From Agapetus fuscipes (lineage: Eukaryota > Arthropoda > Insecta > Trichoptera > Glossosomatidae), in the NCBI GenBank assembly GCA_951799405.1, contig OX637334.1:10912001-10976000 (forward strand): 64,000 nt of DNA, read 5' to 3'. The translations under genes were made by a program, and so were the position numbers. The notes beneath the pieces are model-generated. The model had not been told where the DNA came from, did not search any database, and saw only the letters and a list, made by a program, of their open reading frames with translations. Shown here in pieces: positions 26,935-64,000 of the stretch; positions within the stretch are counted from its first letter, which is position 1; the number at the start of each line of letters is the position of its first letter.

Positions 26935-27055
26935 TTTGAGTTGTAGGTTGGTATGAGATTGACCACCGTCCTGTAAAAATTGCTTCACTTTGCAAGTGTC
27001 ACCCCTGTTTCAGGGACATGCTGGCTTGTTGGCATGTATTTACCACGAATCTGAA
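26935..27055 (+). repeat. dispersed 250-bp repeat with internal deletion
   Basis: Has TAGGTTGGTATGAGATTGAC and CCCCTGTTTCAGGGA, then jumps to TTGGCATGTATTTACCACGA near the end of the family. Confidence 0.6.
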
Positions 27056-27547
27056 ATGTTGTCGAGGCCGACACCTAAGTTATGGGGGTAAGAGGACCAT
27101 GGAGGCAAGCAGCACAAGACGGAGAGACCTGGAGAATTGTGGTGCAGGAGGCCCTGAGCCTTCAGGGCTTTTGAGCTCAAGAAAATAAAGTAAGTTGATT
27201 TTCTCAAGCTGTACTTATGTAATATTGGACGTCCACAAAACCTGTCTTTAAATCCATTAAAATACAATGATAATATTTTTGTACATTGATTGGCTACACA
27301 AGTATATCGCAGACAAAAACATAATTACATACCTATTTCTATGGACAAAAGACATACCCCATACATCACTTTGCATACGATTCATATTTTACATTAATCT
27401 GATGTCTCTTTTTATTGCATTCTTGAAAGATTAAAGGAGATAGAAGGTTTTTGACGCAGTTGTTCCAAACTGTAATTTTTCTCAACAGACAAAAGTCACA
27501 CTTCTATGTAAGTAGGGTACTTAAACCAATAATAAAATATTAAATTG
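27056..27547. other. intergenic DNA, nothing recognised
   Basis: No coding or repeat family identified. Confidence 0.35.
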
Positions 27548-27812
27548 GAGTTTTAGGCTTACACAGCCGGCTGCTGATGCTCGAGAGTTGCTTTCCGGCA
27601 TCTGTTGCTGTGGTCTGTAGGAGCTGGAGCTTCCGTTTGTTTTGCCTATGTCTACGATGAGCTTCTTCATATTTTATTCAACATTAATTTCATCACTTCC
27701 CCTTCACACAGAAAAAGCCCATCGGAGACATGAGTGAAACTTTCAGAAGCTGCAGGTGCTACATACCACGGCAACAAATCCTGGAAAGTAGCTCTCCAGC
27801 ATCAATAAAATA
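27548..27812. mobile_element. small inverted-repeat element (GGAGCTGGAGCTT family)
   Basis: Left arm GTTTTAGGCTTACACAGCC, GAGAGTTGCTTTCCGG, CTGTTGCTGTGGTC, GGAGCTGGAGCTTCC. Right arm TACCACGGCAACAAATCC, AGCTCTCCAGCATC. About 265 bp, arms about 65 bp, no coding capacity. Confidence 0.65.
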
Positions 27813-27878
27813 TTAAATAATAATTTACAGTGAAAAATATTTTTTATGAGAAATTATAAAACAATTGAAAACACGGTT

Positions 27879-28026
27879 TCATTTTCACAAATTGAGCATA
27901 CATATATTTCACCTCAAGTACTTTCAATTTGTTTATGTCATTTTCAAGAGGACACTCCTTGAGTGTCAAAGTCCAAAGCAAGTCGAAAGTACTTGAGGTA
28001 AAATGAATGCTCAATTTGTGAAAATA
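27879..28026. repeat. inverted repeat with about 50-bp arms
   Basis: TTTTCACAAATTGAGCAT and ACCTCAAGTACTTTC on the left are answered by GAAAGTACTTGAGGT and ATGCTCAATTTGTGAAAA on the right. The core GTCGAAAGTACTTGAGG also occurs in the loop of the palindrome at 63351-63897. Confidence 0.65.
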
Positions 28027-28689
28027 AAACTTAGTGTTTTAAAAAAGTATATATTTTTTCATATCAACCTAGCAAACCAGCTGTGTGACGTAACAACTTC
28101 TTTGACGTTTAGATGATACATGCAGACTTCATTTAAGACAGCCACCTAGATTTTTCCGAAAATAAGATAAGTGTACGGAAACACATAAAATTAGATTTGG
28201 CATTTCCATACATTTTTAGGAACATGAAGTGTTTTGTTTGAATTCATCCAAAAATTATAAAATTTTTAGGAAAAATCCTAAATTGCCATCTTTAATTCTT
28301 TATGACACAAATGTCAAATGAAGGTGCTTTTATGTATTCGTTGTTTGTATCACAATAACAATGCAATAGAAAGAGACATCAAATGTACATAAGATTAAAT
28401 TTTAACGAAAAATCACTCTATTTCATTACATTCCACATTTTAAAAAAAACAGAGGATTAAATTATAATTAAAAAATAACATTACTAAGTATGCATTCACA
28501 AAAATCACAATATGACAAATTTATCCAACTCCATCATGACAACTTGTTGCACATGAAATGTCGTGAACACGGCCCATGTATGGAAATTATTCTCTATGTT
28601 TCCATATCGACTGCTCCAAGGAAGATGGAAGTAACTCCGAAATTGAGTTTTTTGACTTATTTCCATTTCTGAAGGTAACAAATCATTAT
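28027..28689. other. intergenic DNA, nothing recognised
   Basis: AT-rich, no supported features. Confidence 0.35.
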
Positions 28690-28955
28690 CTTTTTTTTTT
28701 TTTTAAATAGATTTGTGAAGAGGTATGCATATTCACCAACCTATTCTAACTGACCAGAAACAGGTATCAATATCATCCATGAACAATTCATTATTGTTTA
28801 TTTTTAATGAATTATTAATTAATAATTACCCAATAACATCTGTTGAACATGGGTCAAAGTTATGGTCAAATGGCCCAAGTGGGGATCGAATCAACGTTGT
28901 TCTATTGCAAACACGCTGGAAAGATCAGCCCACTTGGCCCCCTCGGCCATAACAC
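28690..28955 (-). mobile_element. tRNA-headed SINE (family 2)
   Basis: On the minus strand, TGGCCGAGGGGGCCAAGTGG (A-box-like) and a B-box-like GATTCGATCCCC precede a body that ends in a run of A (the T run at 28690-28703 on the plus strand). A second copy with a perfect GGTTCGATCCC B box is at 55543-55812, and a headless body is at 47418-47572. Confidence 0.7.
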
Positions 28956-29170
28956 CGACATTCTTCTTCATTCCAAGATGACAGCCGTGTCTCTATCTCT
29001 TTTAAATTCATTAATAAATTAATGTAAAAAATAGTTTAGGCATTGTTCTCCATGGAATAAATAACATTCAATTGGCTCTCCTGCAAAACTATCCTTTTCG
29101 ACTTAGTGCTGTCTCTTTGGAGCAGTCAATATATTTATCTCACTTTTGAAAAACCTCCAAGTATCAACAT
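28956..29170. other. intergenic DNA, nothing recognised
   Basis: Short AT-rich spacer between two mobile elements. Confidence 0.3.
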
Positions 29171-29618
29171 ATAATATAAGTGAACCCAAAACTATGTAGC
29201 TTACGGCATTGAAGCATGGTATGAGAACCACTATTAGCCAGACCAGTCAAATATAACAGAATACTTAATAATGTAGAATCCTATGTTGTCTTGCTTTCTC
29301 CATCGTGCCATCGACATCCAACATTACACATACCATGATGTCTTATAATAATAATGCCTTTTTTCTTAAAAAAAATGACAAATGCATCAATCAAAACAAT
29401 TTAAGCACATGCGTGCCAATATCCGATTATAGAAGATGTTTAGTTTTGCCAACATTGCAGAGAATTTGTCTACCTTCCCTCACACGTTTCTGTTTATAGT
29501 GAAGTCACACTGGGAGCATATTTCTTCTCTTTCTAATTAAAGATGATTTGCGTTTAGGTAGGTTGAGACAGAATAGCATCTATTTACATTAAAATAGTTT
29601 TGGGTTCACTTATATTAT
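29171..29618. mobile_element. inverted-repeat element with ACAT flanks
   Basis: Perfect 25-bp inverted ends (outer ATAATATAAGTGAACCC) with ACAT directly repeated at 29167-29170 and 29619-29622. The interior is non-coding and is shared in part with 4155-4330. The superfamily is uncertain. A TA target of mariner type would also fit. Confidence 0.65.
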
Positions 29619-29857
29619 ACATCAATGCATCCAAGATTGCCGCTTCTCATTCTATCCGACACATTTGATATTTATCATCTTGGGCTTGCACTGCGGACAC
29701 AGCTTAGAGCCGCTGGTCCTCAGTCACATGGAAGTGGTTTTCCTCGGGAATCAGTCATGCCATGTTTGGTGGAGCATTGAGCTGCAGGTGTTGGTCGCCT
29801 CATTACTTTACCTTACTTAGTATCCACTAGTATTGTATTAAGCTAGGCTGCCACATG

Positions 29858-56388
<26,531 letters not shown>

Positions 56389-56760
56389 AATTCCACACAG
56401 AAAACACAATGAATTGGCGAATACGGCACTCAACAAAAAACTGACACGTCTGCGGAGTGCTCTTACAAAAGCTGTCCAAACTGCGGGCAATTTTGACCTT
56501 CCTAGACGACAGAGCTGTGATAATATGGCGATACGTTATCGTATATCATTTGACCCTGCCGATCACGTGTCCAGCTACCACTGGAATTGTCTCATTTTAT
56601 GGTGAACCCGCTCGCTGTCGTGCATTTCAGCCAAACGTCAACTTGATATTACGAAACATAACCCCACTTTTTTTGTTAGCGTAGACAGCTGCTTGGGTTG
56701 CCATGCTGTTACTATTTCCCCGATCTAGACAAAATGCATACAAGACGTCAGAGTAGGTAA
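56389..56760 (-). promoter_or_regulatory. 5' leader and probable promoter of PFKFB
   Basis: Region upstream of the start, moderately GC-richer than its surroundings, with GATCACGTG near 56560 (an E-box CACGTG of the Myc/Mondo/HIF type). The core promoter is not resolved. The E-box role is inferred. Confidence 0.35.
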
Positions 56761-57021
56761 TATTTACTAAGGTATTATTAATTTATTGCAACGTATTATG
56801 AACTTGAGGTCGGTGTTTGGTTCACAAGGTTTGGTTTGTATTGTTGGTTTCATGGGATTATCGAAAAAAATAATCCATTCATAAAAAAAATGGTTCACTT
56901 TTGTCCAGCTTCAGACACAGTGATTTTGTGTCTTCCATCCATCCATAATCTAAGTTGGAAAAGTATGTTAACATTTAAAGTACCTACCTACCTATATAGG
57001 TATACTTAATTGTACTTAATG
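56761..57021. other. intergenic DNA
   Basis: Holds a short dispersed-repeat end near 56943-56975. Nothing else recognised. Confidence 0.3.
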
Positions 57022-57265
57022 TCCATGTTCCTTAACTTATAAGTTGCTATGCGGCTGACCTCCATTGTAGAAAATGGTTCACTTTGCCAATGTCACCCCT
57101 GTCTCAGGGAAGGTCGGCAAGAGTTGCAGGGTGTATAGCCATTTGAGATTTGGGTTTTTATGTTGTAGGTTCAAATGCGGCATGTGCAATCGCGAACTTA
57201 TACCTGTCTGCTAGTGAGAGTGCATATAATATAAATCATACATATCTTTGCAACTTAGTTTAGAT
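57022..57265 (+). repeat. dispersed 250-bp repeat
   Basis: Full copy from TTCCTTAACTTATAAGTTGC to TTTGCAACTTAGTTTAGATT. Confidence 0.8.
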
Positions 57266-57284
57266 TAGATTAGAAAAAGGGTAT

Positions 57285-57440
57285 ATATTTAATGCACACC
57301 TTCAAGCAGACATGTGTAAGTTCGCGCTTACACATGCTGCATGTGTATTTACAAAATAAACCAAACCTCAAATGAACAAACCTTGCGACTCCTCTCGCGT
57401 TTCCCGGAAACAGGAGAGGCATTGCCATAAATGCGCAACA
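57285..57440 (-). repeat. dispersed 250-bp repeat, truncated reverse copy
   Basis: ACACATGCTGCATGTGTATT and CCTCAAATGAAC to GGAAACAGG. Forms an inverted pair with the copy at 57022. Confidence 0.65.
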
Positions 57441-58104
57441 ATAACATTATAACAAATGATAAATGACAAAAAATTACATATAGGTACCTAAGTAAATATT
57501 TTTCATTGAATAAACGTATAATATAAATGCAACGATTTGCTTTACAAGGCTAATTAACAACTTGAATAAACCATAACCGAATAGAACGCGTGTAGGCACA
57601 TGAAATTACTATTAGATTTTGAGTATTCTATTCCAATACTCACTTATTGAATAATATTCCATGATATAATAGTGAAATATTTATTTTTCCAAGAATCTTT
57701 AAATTAATTAAATAAATCTTAAAGAAAGGAAGTTTTCCAATAATGGTTCTACGAAAATCCAAAGTGCGCACGTCAGACCGTAATTTCAGTGTAAATTCAA
57801 TCTCCACTATCTCGAAATATTATGTGAATCCATTGTGTGAATCACAACTTTGCTCTTGATTTTCGGACGCCCCGCCCAAATTTAAGCACAGATTTTTTTC
57901 TCGGCAACCAAACGTAACATTTATATATTTCCCTAGCAACTCGGATGTGTGACGTCATAATACTGTCAATGTCAATTAATTTGCGGACCTCATTACACCT
58001 GCAATGATAGGGTCGACAAAAGAATATATTTTATCGAAAAAACGGGAAAACATCTTTACATTACATTTGTTTCAACATCATCAAGGAATTACATATTTTA
58101 TATC
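57441..58104. other. intergenic DNA
   Basis: Bases about 57880-57990 carry the CGGCAACCAAACGTAACAT family fragment. No gene seen. Confidence 0.35.
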
Positions 58105-58117
58105 ATTTAGAACAGTT

Positions 58118-59679
58118 TATTTTATATCATGGAAAACTATTTTGAAAATCTATTTAGGAATACAACGCAGGCAAGATCAATAACAACAAACAATGACGCA
58201 GAATCGGAGATGATTCTTAATACTGCTGAAGTAGCTGCCGCAATTAAAAGACTAAAAAACAGAAAATCCCCAGGTATTGATGAAATCCCCAACGAACTAA
58301 TTAAATATGGAGGTGCTAATGTGATCACAGAAATTACAAAACTGTTCAATAAAATACTTGAACGTTCTGAGATACCAAACGAGTGGAGACTGAGTGTAAC
58401 CATACCAATATTCAAGAAAGGAACAAAAACTAACCCGGAAAACTACAGAGGAATATCCTTACTATGCACCACTCAGAAACTATTCACAAGTATCCTAAGG
58501 ACGAAATTGGAAGAAATCATACAGAATAGAGATGAACAGCAGGGATTCAGAAGAAATCGATCAACAACCGACGCTATATTTGTACTAAAACAAGTAAAAG
58601 AAAAATCAATTGAATACAATAAGCCTGCCTATATGTGTTTTGTAGACTTAACCAAAGCCTTCGATAGAGTGCGCCTAGAAGACGTTATAGATATCATGAC
58701 TCAAAAGAGTATACCAAAACCAATTATAGAATCCATCCACAAACTGAACACACACAATAAAATGAGGATAAAAGTAGACAATGAGCTCTCAAAAGAAATA
58801 CCAGCTGCAGTCGGCATACGACAGGGAGACAGTTTAAGTCCATTCTTGTTCAACATCATCATGGACAAGATGATTGAAGATATAAAATCATTGGAATTGG
58901 GCTACTCTCTCGGAAAAAAGAAAATCGATATTGTATGTTATGCAGACGACGCAGTCCTCATAGCTGATTGTGAAGATGACCTCCAAAGACTCCTACACAA
59001 ATTCCACATATCGGCGCAACAATTCAACATGAAACTTTCCATAGAAAAGACAAAAAGCATGGTAACTTCAAAACAGCCAGTACGATGCAAACTTGTAGTA
59101 GACACTAAGACAATAGAACAAGTGATGCGATTCAAATACCTAGGCGTTGAAGTATCAAGCAGTAGTGACCTTTACGAAGAAGTCTCGGAACAAGCAAATA
59201 AAGCTGCCGTTGTAGCTGGATGCTTGCGTACTACTGTATGGAGAAACGAACACATGCTGAAAGAAAGTAAAATGAAGATATACAAGACCTGCGTTAGACC
59301 GATAATGACATACGGTATCGAAACCAGAGCCGACACCACGAGAACGAAGAGTCTCCTACGAACCACCGAAATGAAAACTCTCCGCCCTATCGCAGGATTG
59401 ACCATGCGAGACAGAATACGAAATTCCGAAATTCGGAGGATCTGTGATGTCGAGGATGTCGTGCGATGGGGTAGAAACAGAAGACGTTACTGGAGAGATC
59501 ACGTCGAAAGAATGGATCCGGTGAGAATGGTGAAAGTGGCGGCAGACGAGATACCATCAACCAGCAGACCCCCTGGACGACCACCAAAGAGGTGGAAGGA
59601 CAGCTGGACATCCGCGTCCCAGGAGTGAAACCCGAGAATAAACAGGACCTAGTCCTAAATCAAGATGAAGAAGAAGAAG
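58118..59679 (+). mobile_element. 5'-truncated RTE-like LINE with 13-bp target duplication
   Basis: Flanked by the exact 13-bp repeat ATTTAGAACAGTT (58105-58117 and 59680-59692). It ends in a short GAAGAAGAAGA tail, typical of RTE-type elements. The endonuclease part is missing through 5' truncation, while the reverse transcriptase frame is open. This is a recent insertion that cannot move by itself. Confidence 0.9.
58129..59628 (+). CDS. LINE reverse transcriptase (RTE-like), endonuclease missing
   Basis: 499 codons. Reverse transcriptase motifs in order: AAAIKRLKNRKSPGIDEIPN, TIPIFKKGTKTNPENYRGIS, QQGFRRNRSTTDAIFVLKQV, CFVDLTKAFDRV, GIRQGDSLSPFLFNIIMD, the catalytic DIVCYADDAVLIAD, and KYLGVEVSS. 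The C-terminal region has MTYGIETRAD, DRIRNSEIRR and HVERMDPVRM. The frame has no stop, but its true start lies 5' of the truncation. The ATG at 58129 falls where relatives have a Trp codon context (WxxYFENLF) and is fortuitous. Confidence 0.92.
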   Translation: MENYFENLFRNTTQARSITTNNDAESEMILNTAEVAAAIKRLKNRKSPGIDEIPNELIKYGGANVITEITKLFNKILERSEIPNEWRLSVTIPIFKKGTKTNPENYRGISLLCTTQKLFTSILRTKLEEIIQNRDEQQGFRRNRSTTDAIFVLKQVKEKSIEYNKPAYMCFVDLTKAFDRVRLEDVIDIMTQKSIPKPIIESIHKLNTHNKMRIKVDNELSKEIPAAVGIRQGDSLSPFLFNIIMDKMIEDIKSLELGYSLGKKKIDIVCYADDAVLIADCEDDLQRLLHKFHISAQQFNMKLSIEKTKSMVTSKQPVRCKLVVDTKTIEQVMRFKYLGVEVSSSSDLYEEVSEQANKAAVVAGCLRTTVWRNEHMLKESKMKIYKTCVRPIMTYGIETRADTTRTKSLLRTTEMKTLRPIAGLTMRDRIRNSEIRRICDVEDVVRWGRNRRRYWRDHVERMDPVRMVKVAADEIPSTSRPPGRPPKRWKDSWTSASQE

Positions 59680-59714
59680 ATTTAGAACAGTTAGTTAGTT
59701 AGACCAATTAGTCT

Positions 59715-60085
59715 ACTCAGTATACCAGGAAAAGTCTTCTGTAAGGTGATTATAAAAAATGTGATTCTGACTACTAGTGAAAGGATTTCCGATATACAGT
59801 CCGGCTTTATGGCCGGTAGAGGCTGTGTTGATCAGATTTTTACTCTACGACAACTCGTTGAAAAACAATTGTCGGTGAGGCGGAAGCTGTTCACGGCCTT
59901 TGTAGATTTGGAAAGGCTTTTGACTCAGTAAACAGAGGTGTGTTATGGGATGTTTTGAAAGCATACGGAGTGAATGGGGCTCTCCTAGGTGCGGTGCATG
60001 CAAACTATGAAAATAGTAAGGCATGTGTCCGTATTGATGGTGAGTATAGTGAGTGGTTTGAAGTTTATAAGGGTGTGAGGCATTA
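59715..60085 (+). pseudogene. LINE reverse transcriptase fragment with a one-base deletion
   Basis: Reads SIPGKVFCKVI, DIQSGFMAGRGCVDQIFTLR and FTAFVDLE, then loses one base before AFDSVNRGVLWDVLKAYGV, and ends at GVRH where a GVRQG motif would follow. The middle of the polymerase palm; probably the same LINE family as the 3' fragments at 1740, 31366 and 53755. Truncated by the repeat that starts at 60086. Confidence 0.8.
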
Positions 60086-63000
60086 TTTTTTTTATTTACC
60101 CTCTCACTGCCGAGAATTTTTCCATTATTTTTTTCTTTTATATGGCAACTCCCTAAACCGAGATTATGATGAAAAAATGATTAAAATCATTAGATAGCAC
60201 TATTTTATAAACGGATTCACAGAAAATTTAAGAAAAATCGTCGGAGCCGTTTTGGAGAAAATCGCATTTTAAATTTTCAGCTCTTCGGAAGCCATCTTGA
60301 ATTTTCAAAAAAGTAAAAAAAAGTGATTACGAATTAAAGAGATAAACACGTTATTTCTATCAAATCGACAACAAATTTAAATATCTTGCATTTTAATAGG
60401 TTTTTGTAATATTTCTGATTTAAAAATTCAGGTCGTGTAAACGGTGCTTTATATTTATTTTTTCAAAAAAAAATTTTTTTAATTTTGTAGAAATTTATGT
60501 TGTCTATAATGTTGTGAAACATTATATTTTTGTTGACCCCTTAACTTTCGAGAAAATCACAATTGTTTGTTTTTTTCATATGGCAACCCATAGACACAGG
60601 TTAGTAAGAGTATTGCCATAACTAATTTATTAAGTAAAAAACTAATTAGTGGCAATTTTGAAAATTTAAGAAAAATTCTTGGAGCCGTTTTTGAGAAAAG
60701 TGCAATTTTATGTTTTTTTTGTATCGCAGCCATCTTGAATTTTCAAGTTGGTGTAATGCCATGTTATTCATTCTTAAAACATGTCCAAAAAAGTTGATGT
60801 AGCCAAAATTTGGTATCTCTAGGTCTTATACTTTGGAAAGTGACACACATACACACACACATGCACCCACACATACAGACGGACGTTTTTGAAAGATAGT
60901 GTTTTTTAGCATGCCCTGCACCAGGACAACTCATTTCCGTGAAAAACTCGACAAAAAATTTTCACACCAAATCAAAACTTTCTTTATAGCCTTCAGCTAC
61001 AGCAAGAAAGTAAATAAATTGTACAGTGAACTGCACATGACTTTATAGCACAAAATACGGTCATGTTTAGGTCATAGCCAATTTTCATAACACAACATTT
61101 AGTTGTGTGTAAGTAATGAAGCTAATCTTTTTAAGCAATCGTCTTTTTGCAGTATTATCATTGATCCCGTTTGTACCAAAATTAACACTTTGTTTGGTGG
61201 GTACCTATACTTTTCATTGATATTTTGGAAAGTTATGATTGATTATTATATGGGTACAACTTACTAGATTTTAAGACTCGTAGCCTAGTATTTTATATTA
61301 GGCGTTTTAGTACCAAGAATATTACAATTATTTTTGTAAGACTTTTTAAAGTTTGTGTATTCACACAGTGAAAATTCATTTTTATAAATATTAAATTATT
61401 TTTGTATTAAAATTTGTCACTTTGTATGGTGGCTACACCTTATAATATTTATTTGAAAAAAGTAATGATTAATGTATGTAGGTATATATAAGAGCTTTTC
61501 AATTGTAGAACATTATTTTTTAGTTAACCCGTTCTCTGCCGGGAAAATTTAAATTATTGTTTTCTCTTGTATGGCAACCCCCAAAACAAAGAGTATTAAG
61601 AGGCAATGCTTATTGTTGTTATATAGCAATTGATTGAGTGAATTGTTATGTTGTTTATTTATGGGTATTCCGTATTAGACGTTTTGCTACCAAAAATATT
61701 ACAATAATTTTTTGTATGAAAATTTGTCACTTTGTATGGTGGCTATACTTTATAATATTTTTTTGAAAAAAGTAATAATTCATGTATGTAGGTATATATA
61801 AAAGCATTTCAATTGTAGAAAATTATTTTTTAGTTAACCCTTTCTCTGCCGAGAAATTTTAAATTATTTTTTTCTCTTGTATGGCAACCCCCAAAACAAA
61901 GAAAATTATGAGGCAATGGTTATTGTTATTACATAGCAGTATTATAATGACGATTATGCAAAAAAATAAAGAAAATCGTAGGAGCCGTTTTTGAGAAAAT
62001 CTCATTTGAAACTTTCAGCTGTTCGGAAGCCATGAATTTTCTAAAATTTTAAAAATGTTTCACTATGAATTATAGTGATAAAAAAGTTTTTTCTGATAAA
62101 GTTAAGAAACATAAAAGTTTTTTTGCGTTCTGATGGGTTTTTGTAGCCTTTTAATTTCAATTTTTGATATCATGTAAATGGCACTTTATGTTTTTATTTT
62201 CAAAATTTTTATTTAATTTTTATATAGAATTTGATGTTACGTATAATATTGTTATTGTATTGTTACATAGCAGTATTATAATGACGATTATGCAGAAAAA
62301 ATAAAGAAAATCGTAGGAGCCGTTTTTGAGAAAATCTCATTTGAAACTTTCAGCTGTTCGGAAGCCATCTTGAATTTTCTAAAATTTGAAAAATGTTTCA
62401 ATATGAATTATAGTGATACAAAAGTTGTTTCTGATAAAGTTAAGAAACATAAAAGTTTTTTGCGTTCTGATGGGTTTTTGTAGCCTTTTAATTTCAATTT
62501 TTGATATCATGTAAACGGCACTTTATGTTTTTATTTTCAAAATTTTTATTTAATTTTTATATAAAATTTGATGTTATGTATAAAATTGTACAGCATTTCT
62601 TTTTTGTCAACGCTTTCACTTCTGAGAAAATCACAATTGTTTATTTTTTTCATATGGCAACTCATAGACGCAGATTAGCAAAAATGTTGCCATAACTAAA
62701 TTTGGTAAGAATGTATCAAGCAACTACTTTACTGAAAATTTAAAAAAAATCGTCGGAGCCGTTTTTGAGAAAATCGCATTTGAAGTTTTCTCCTCTTTGG
62801 AAGCCATCTTGAATTCTCAAAATAGTGAAAAACAAATTATAGTGCAAAGAAGTTTATAAATTTTTCTTTCTTGTGAACCTAAAAAAAGTTTTACAAAATT
62901 GCGTTTTTATGGGTCTTTTTAATATTTTCGATGAAAATTTTGAGATCGTGTAAACGGTACTTTAAGTAAAAAAATTTTTAAAGTATTCTTTAAATTTTTG

Positions 63001-63350
63001 TAGAAATTAATATTGCGCGTAATATTGTAGAACATCTTTTTTTTGTCAACCCAGCCATTTCCGAGATAATCACAATCGTTTTTTTCTTTCATATGGCAAC
63101 TCATAGACGCAGGTTGGGAAGAGTGTTGCCATAACAAATTTTCTTTGCGACAATTTAAGCAACGACTACACTGAAATTTTAAAGAAAATCGTTAGAGCCG
63201 TTTTTGAGAAAAGTGCAATTTTATGTTTTTTTTGTATGGCAGCCATCTTGAATTTTCAGGGTGGTGCCATGCCAGTCAGCCCATCAAAATCTGTGGTGGT
63301 CAATTCTCTAAATCCAAAAATTGGTGTCTCTACGATCAGTAGTTCCGGCT
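60086..63350 (+). repeat. degenerate tandem repeat of about 435 bp, unclassified
   Basis: Two landmarks recur: ATCACAATTGTTT with CATATGGCAAC (about 60555, 62630, 63075, with variants at 60125, 61565, 61875), and GGAGCCGTTTTTGAGAAAA with AAGCCATCTTGAATTTTC (about 60243, 60683, 61981, 62317, 62756, 63194). Spacing is often about 435 bp. A CACACATAC...CAGACGGACG microsatellite and GCATGCCCTGCACCAGGAC lie near 60847-60930. No coding sequence. I do not recognise the family. Confidence 0.75.
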
Positions 63351-63897
63351 GCGTGTTCCCATTCCACAACGCAAAAGGAATCTTCACTCACACATGCACA
63401 CGGAAGTATTGCAGATGAGTGAACCTAGCTGAAAACCAACTGTTATCAAATAGCTATATACTGGCACACAATCAATTTAATGCACATACACAGTTATGAG
63501 TGTTGAAAATTGATAAATAAGACAGCTGGATTACATTTAATGAAAAGTTTTTTTATTTAATTTCTATATAAATGACTCTTGAAAATGACGACAGTCGAAA
63601 GTACTCGAGGATAAAATAAAAAATTAATATTAAAAAAAGAAAAATACTTACGTTTTATAAGAAATTCAATAGATGAAGATGAGAAATTAAATAAAAAAAA
63701 CTTTTCATTAAATGTAATCCAGCTGTCTTATTTATCAATTTTCAACACTCATAACTGTGTATGTGCATTAAATTGCTTGTGTGCCAGTATATAGCTATTT
63801 GATAACAGTTGGTTTTCAGCTAGGTTCACTCATCTGCAATACTTCCGTGTGCATGTGTGAGTGAAGATTCCTTTTGCGTTGTGGAATGGGAACACGC
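63351..63897. repeat. near-perfect palindrome, 215-bp arms
   Basis: Left arm 63351-63565, right arm 63682-63897, loop 116 bp. Only a base change and a one-base indel were seen between the arms. The loop contains GTCGAAAGTACTCGAGG, also seen in the inverted repeat at 27879-28026. It could be a fold-back element or a head-to-head duplication. Confidence 0.92.
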
Positions 63898-64000
63898 GTT
63901 CCGGCTGGGACATACATACATCCATACATACATCCATACGGGCGGACGGACGGACGGACGGACAGGTTCGACAAATTAGGTTTTTTTGCATGTCCTGGTG
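63898..64000. repeat. (CATA)n and (GGAC)n microsatellites, cut by the window edge
   Basis: CATACATACATC repeats, then GGACGGACGGACGGACAGG and GCATGTCCTGGTG, which parallel 60860-60930. The repeat unit therefore continues beyond the window. Confidence 0.8.

Overview
The window looks like insect nuclear DNA, most plausibly Lepidoptera. It is AT-rich, has GC-richer exons split by GT-AG introns, and carries three intron-containing genes with clear animal orthologues among dense transposable elements. The order assignment rests on general character and transposon mix, not on a diagnostic marker.

Three host genes are present. (1) Bases 222-5222 (+) hold the mitochondrial acyl carrier protein (mtacp1/NDUFAB1). 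It has two alternative, adjacent, phase-0 second exons only 56 nt apart, which points to mutually exclusive splicing. (2) Bases 10218-22480 (-) hold chiffon, the insect Dbf4 orthologue. I reconstruct eight coding exons (989 aa) covering the Dbf4 N region, motif M, the CCHH zinc finger and a long basic tail. (3) Bases 29858-56388 (-) hold 6-phosphofructo-2-kinase/fructose-2,6-bisphosphatase (PFKFB/Pfrx). I reconstruct nine coding exons (466 aa) with an intact P-loop and an intact phosphatase His pair. All exon phases agree, so these models are well supported without transcripts.

The rest is mobile and repetitive DNA. One roughly 250-bp dispersed repeat, starting near CTTGACTTATAGG and ending near GCAACTTAGATTA, occurs more than 20 times. 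It also lies just downstream of the two LINE copies whose 3' ends are intact, so it is probably that LINE's 3' tail or a SINE that shares it. Other elements are: an apparently intact hAT element inserted in a LINE (8-bp duplication); a decayed hAT with an 8-bp duplication; two PIF/Harbinger-type relics plus a short derivative; a piggyBac-type relic; a DIRS-type tyrosine-recombinase retrotransposon with inverted terminal repeats and an internal complementary region, nested in a piggyBac-like element that is itself nested in the dispersed repeat; a LINE with an open reverse-transcriptase frame and a 13-bp duplication; tRNA-headed SINEs; and a SINE with a 5S-rRNA-like head.

The most unusual theme is tandem duplication at splice junctions. 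A 24-bp repeat multiplies the 3' splice site of PFKFB exon 8 in frame. A 40/43-bp minisatellite (17 units) multiplies the intron/exon junction of chiffon exon 4. Chiffon exon 3 has degenerate tandem copies at a 132-bp period with conserved donor sites. The last 4 kb (60.1-64 kb) is an unclassified long tandem repeat ending in a near-perfect 215-bp-arm palindrome.
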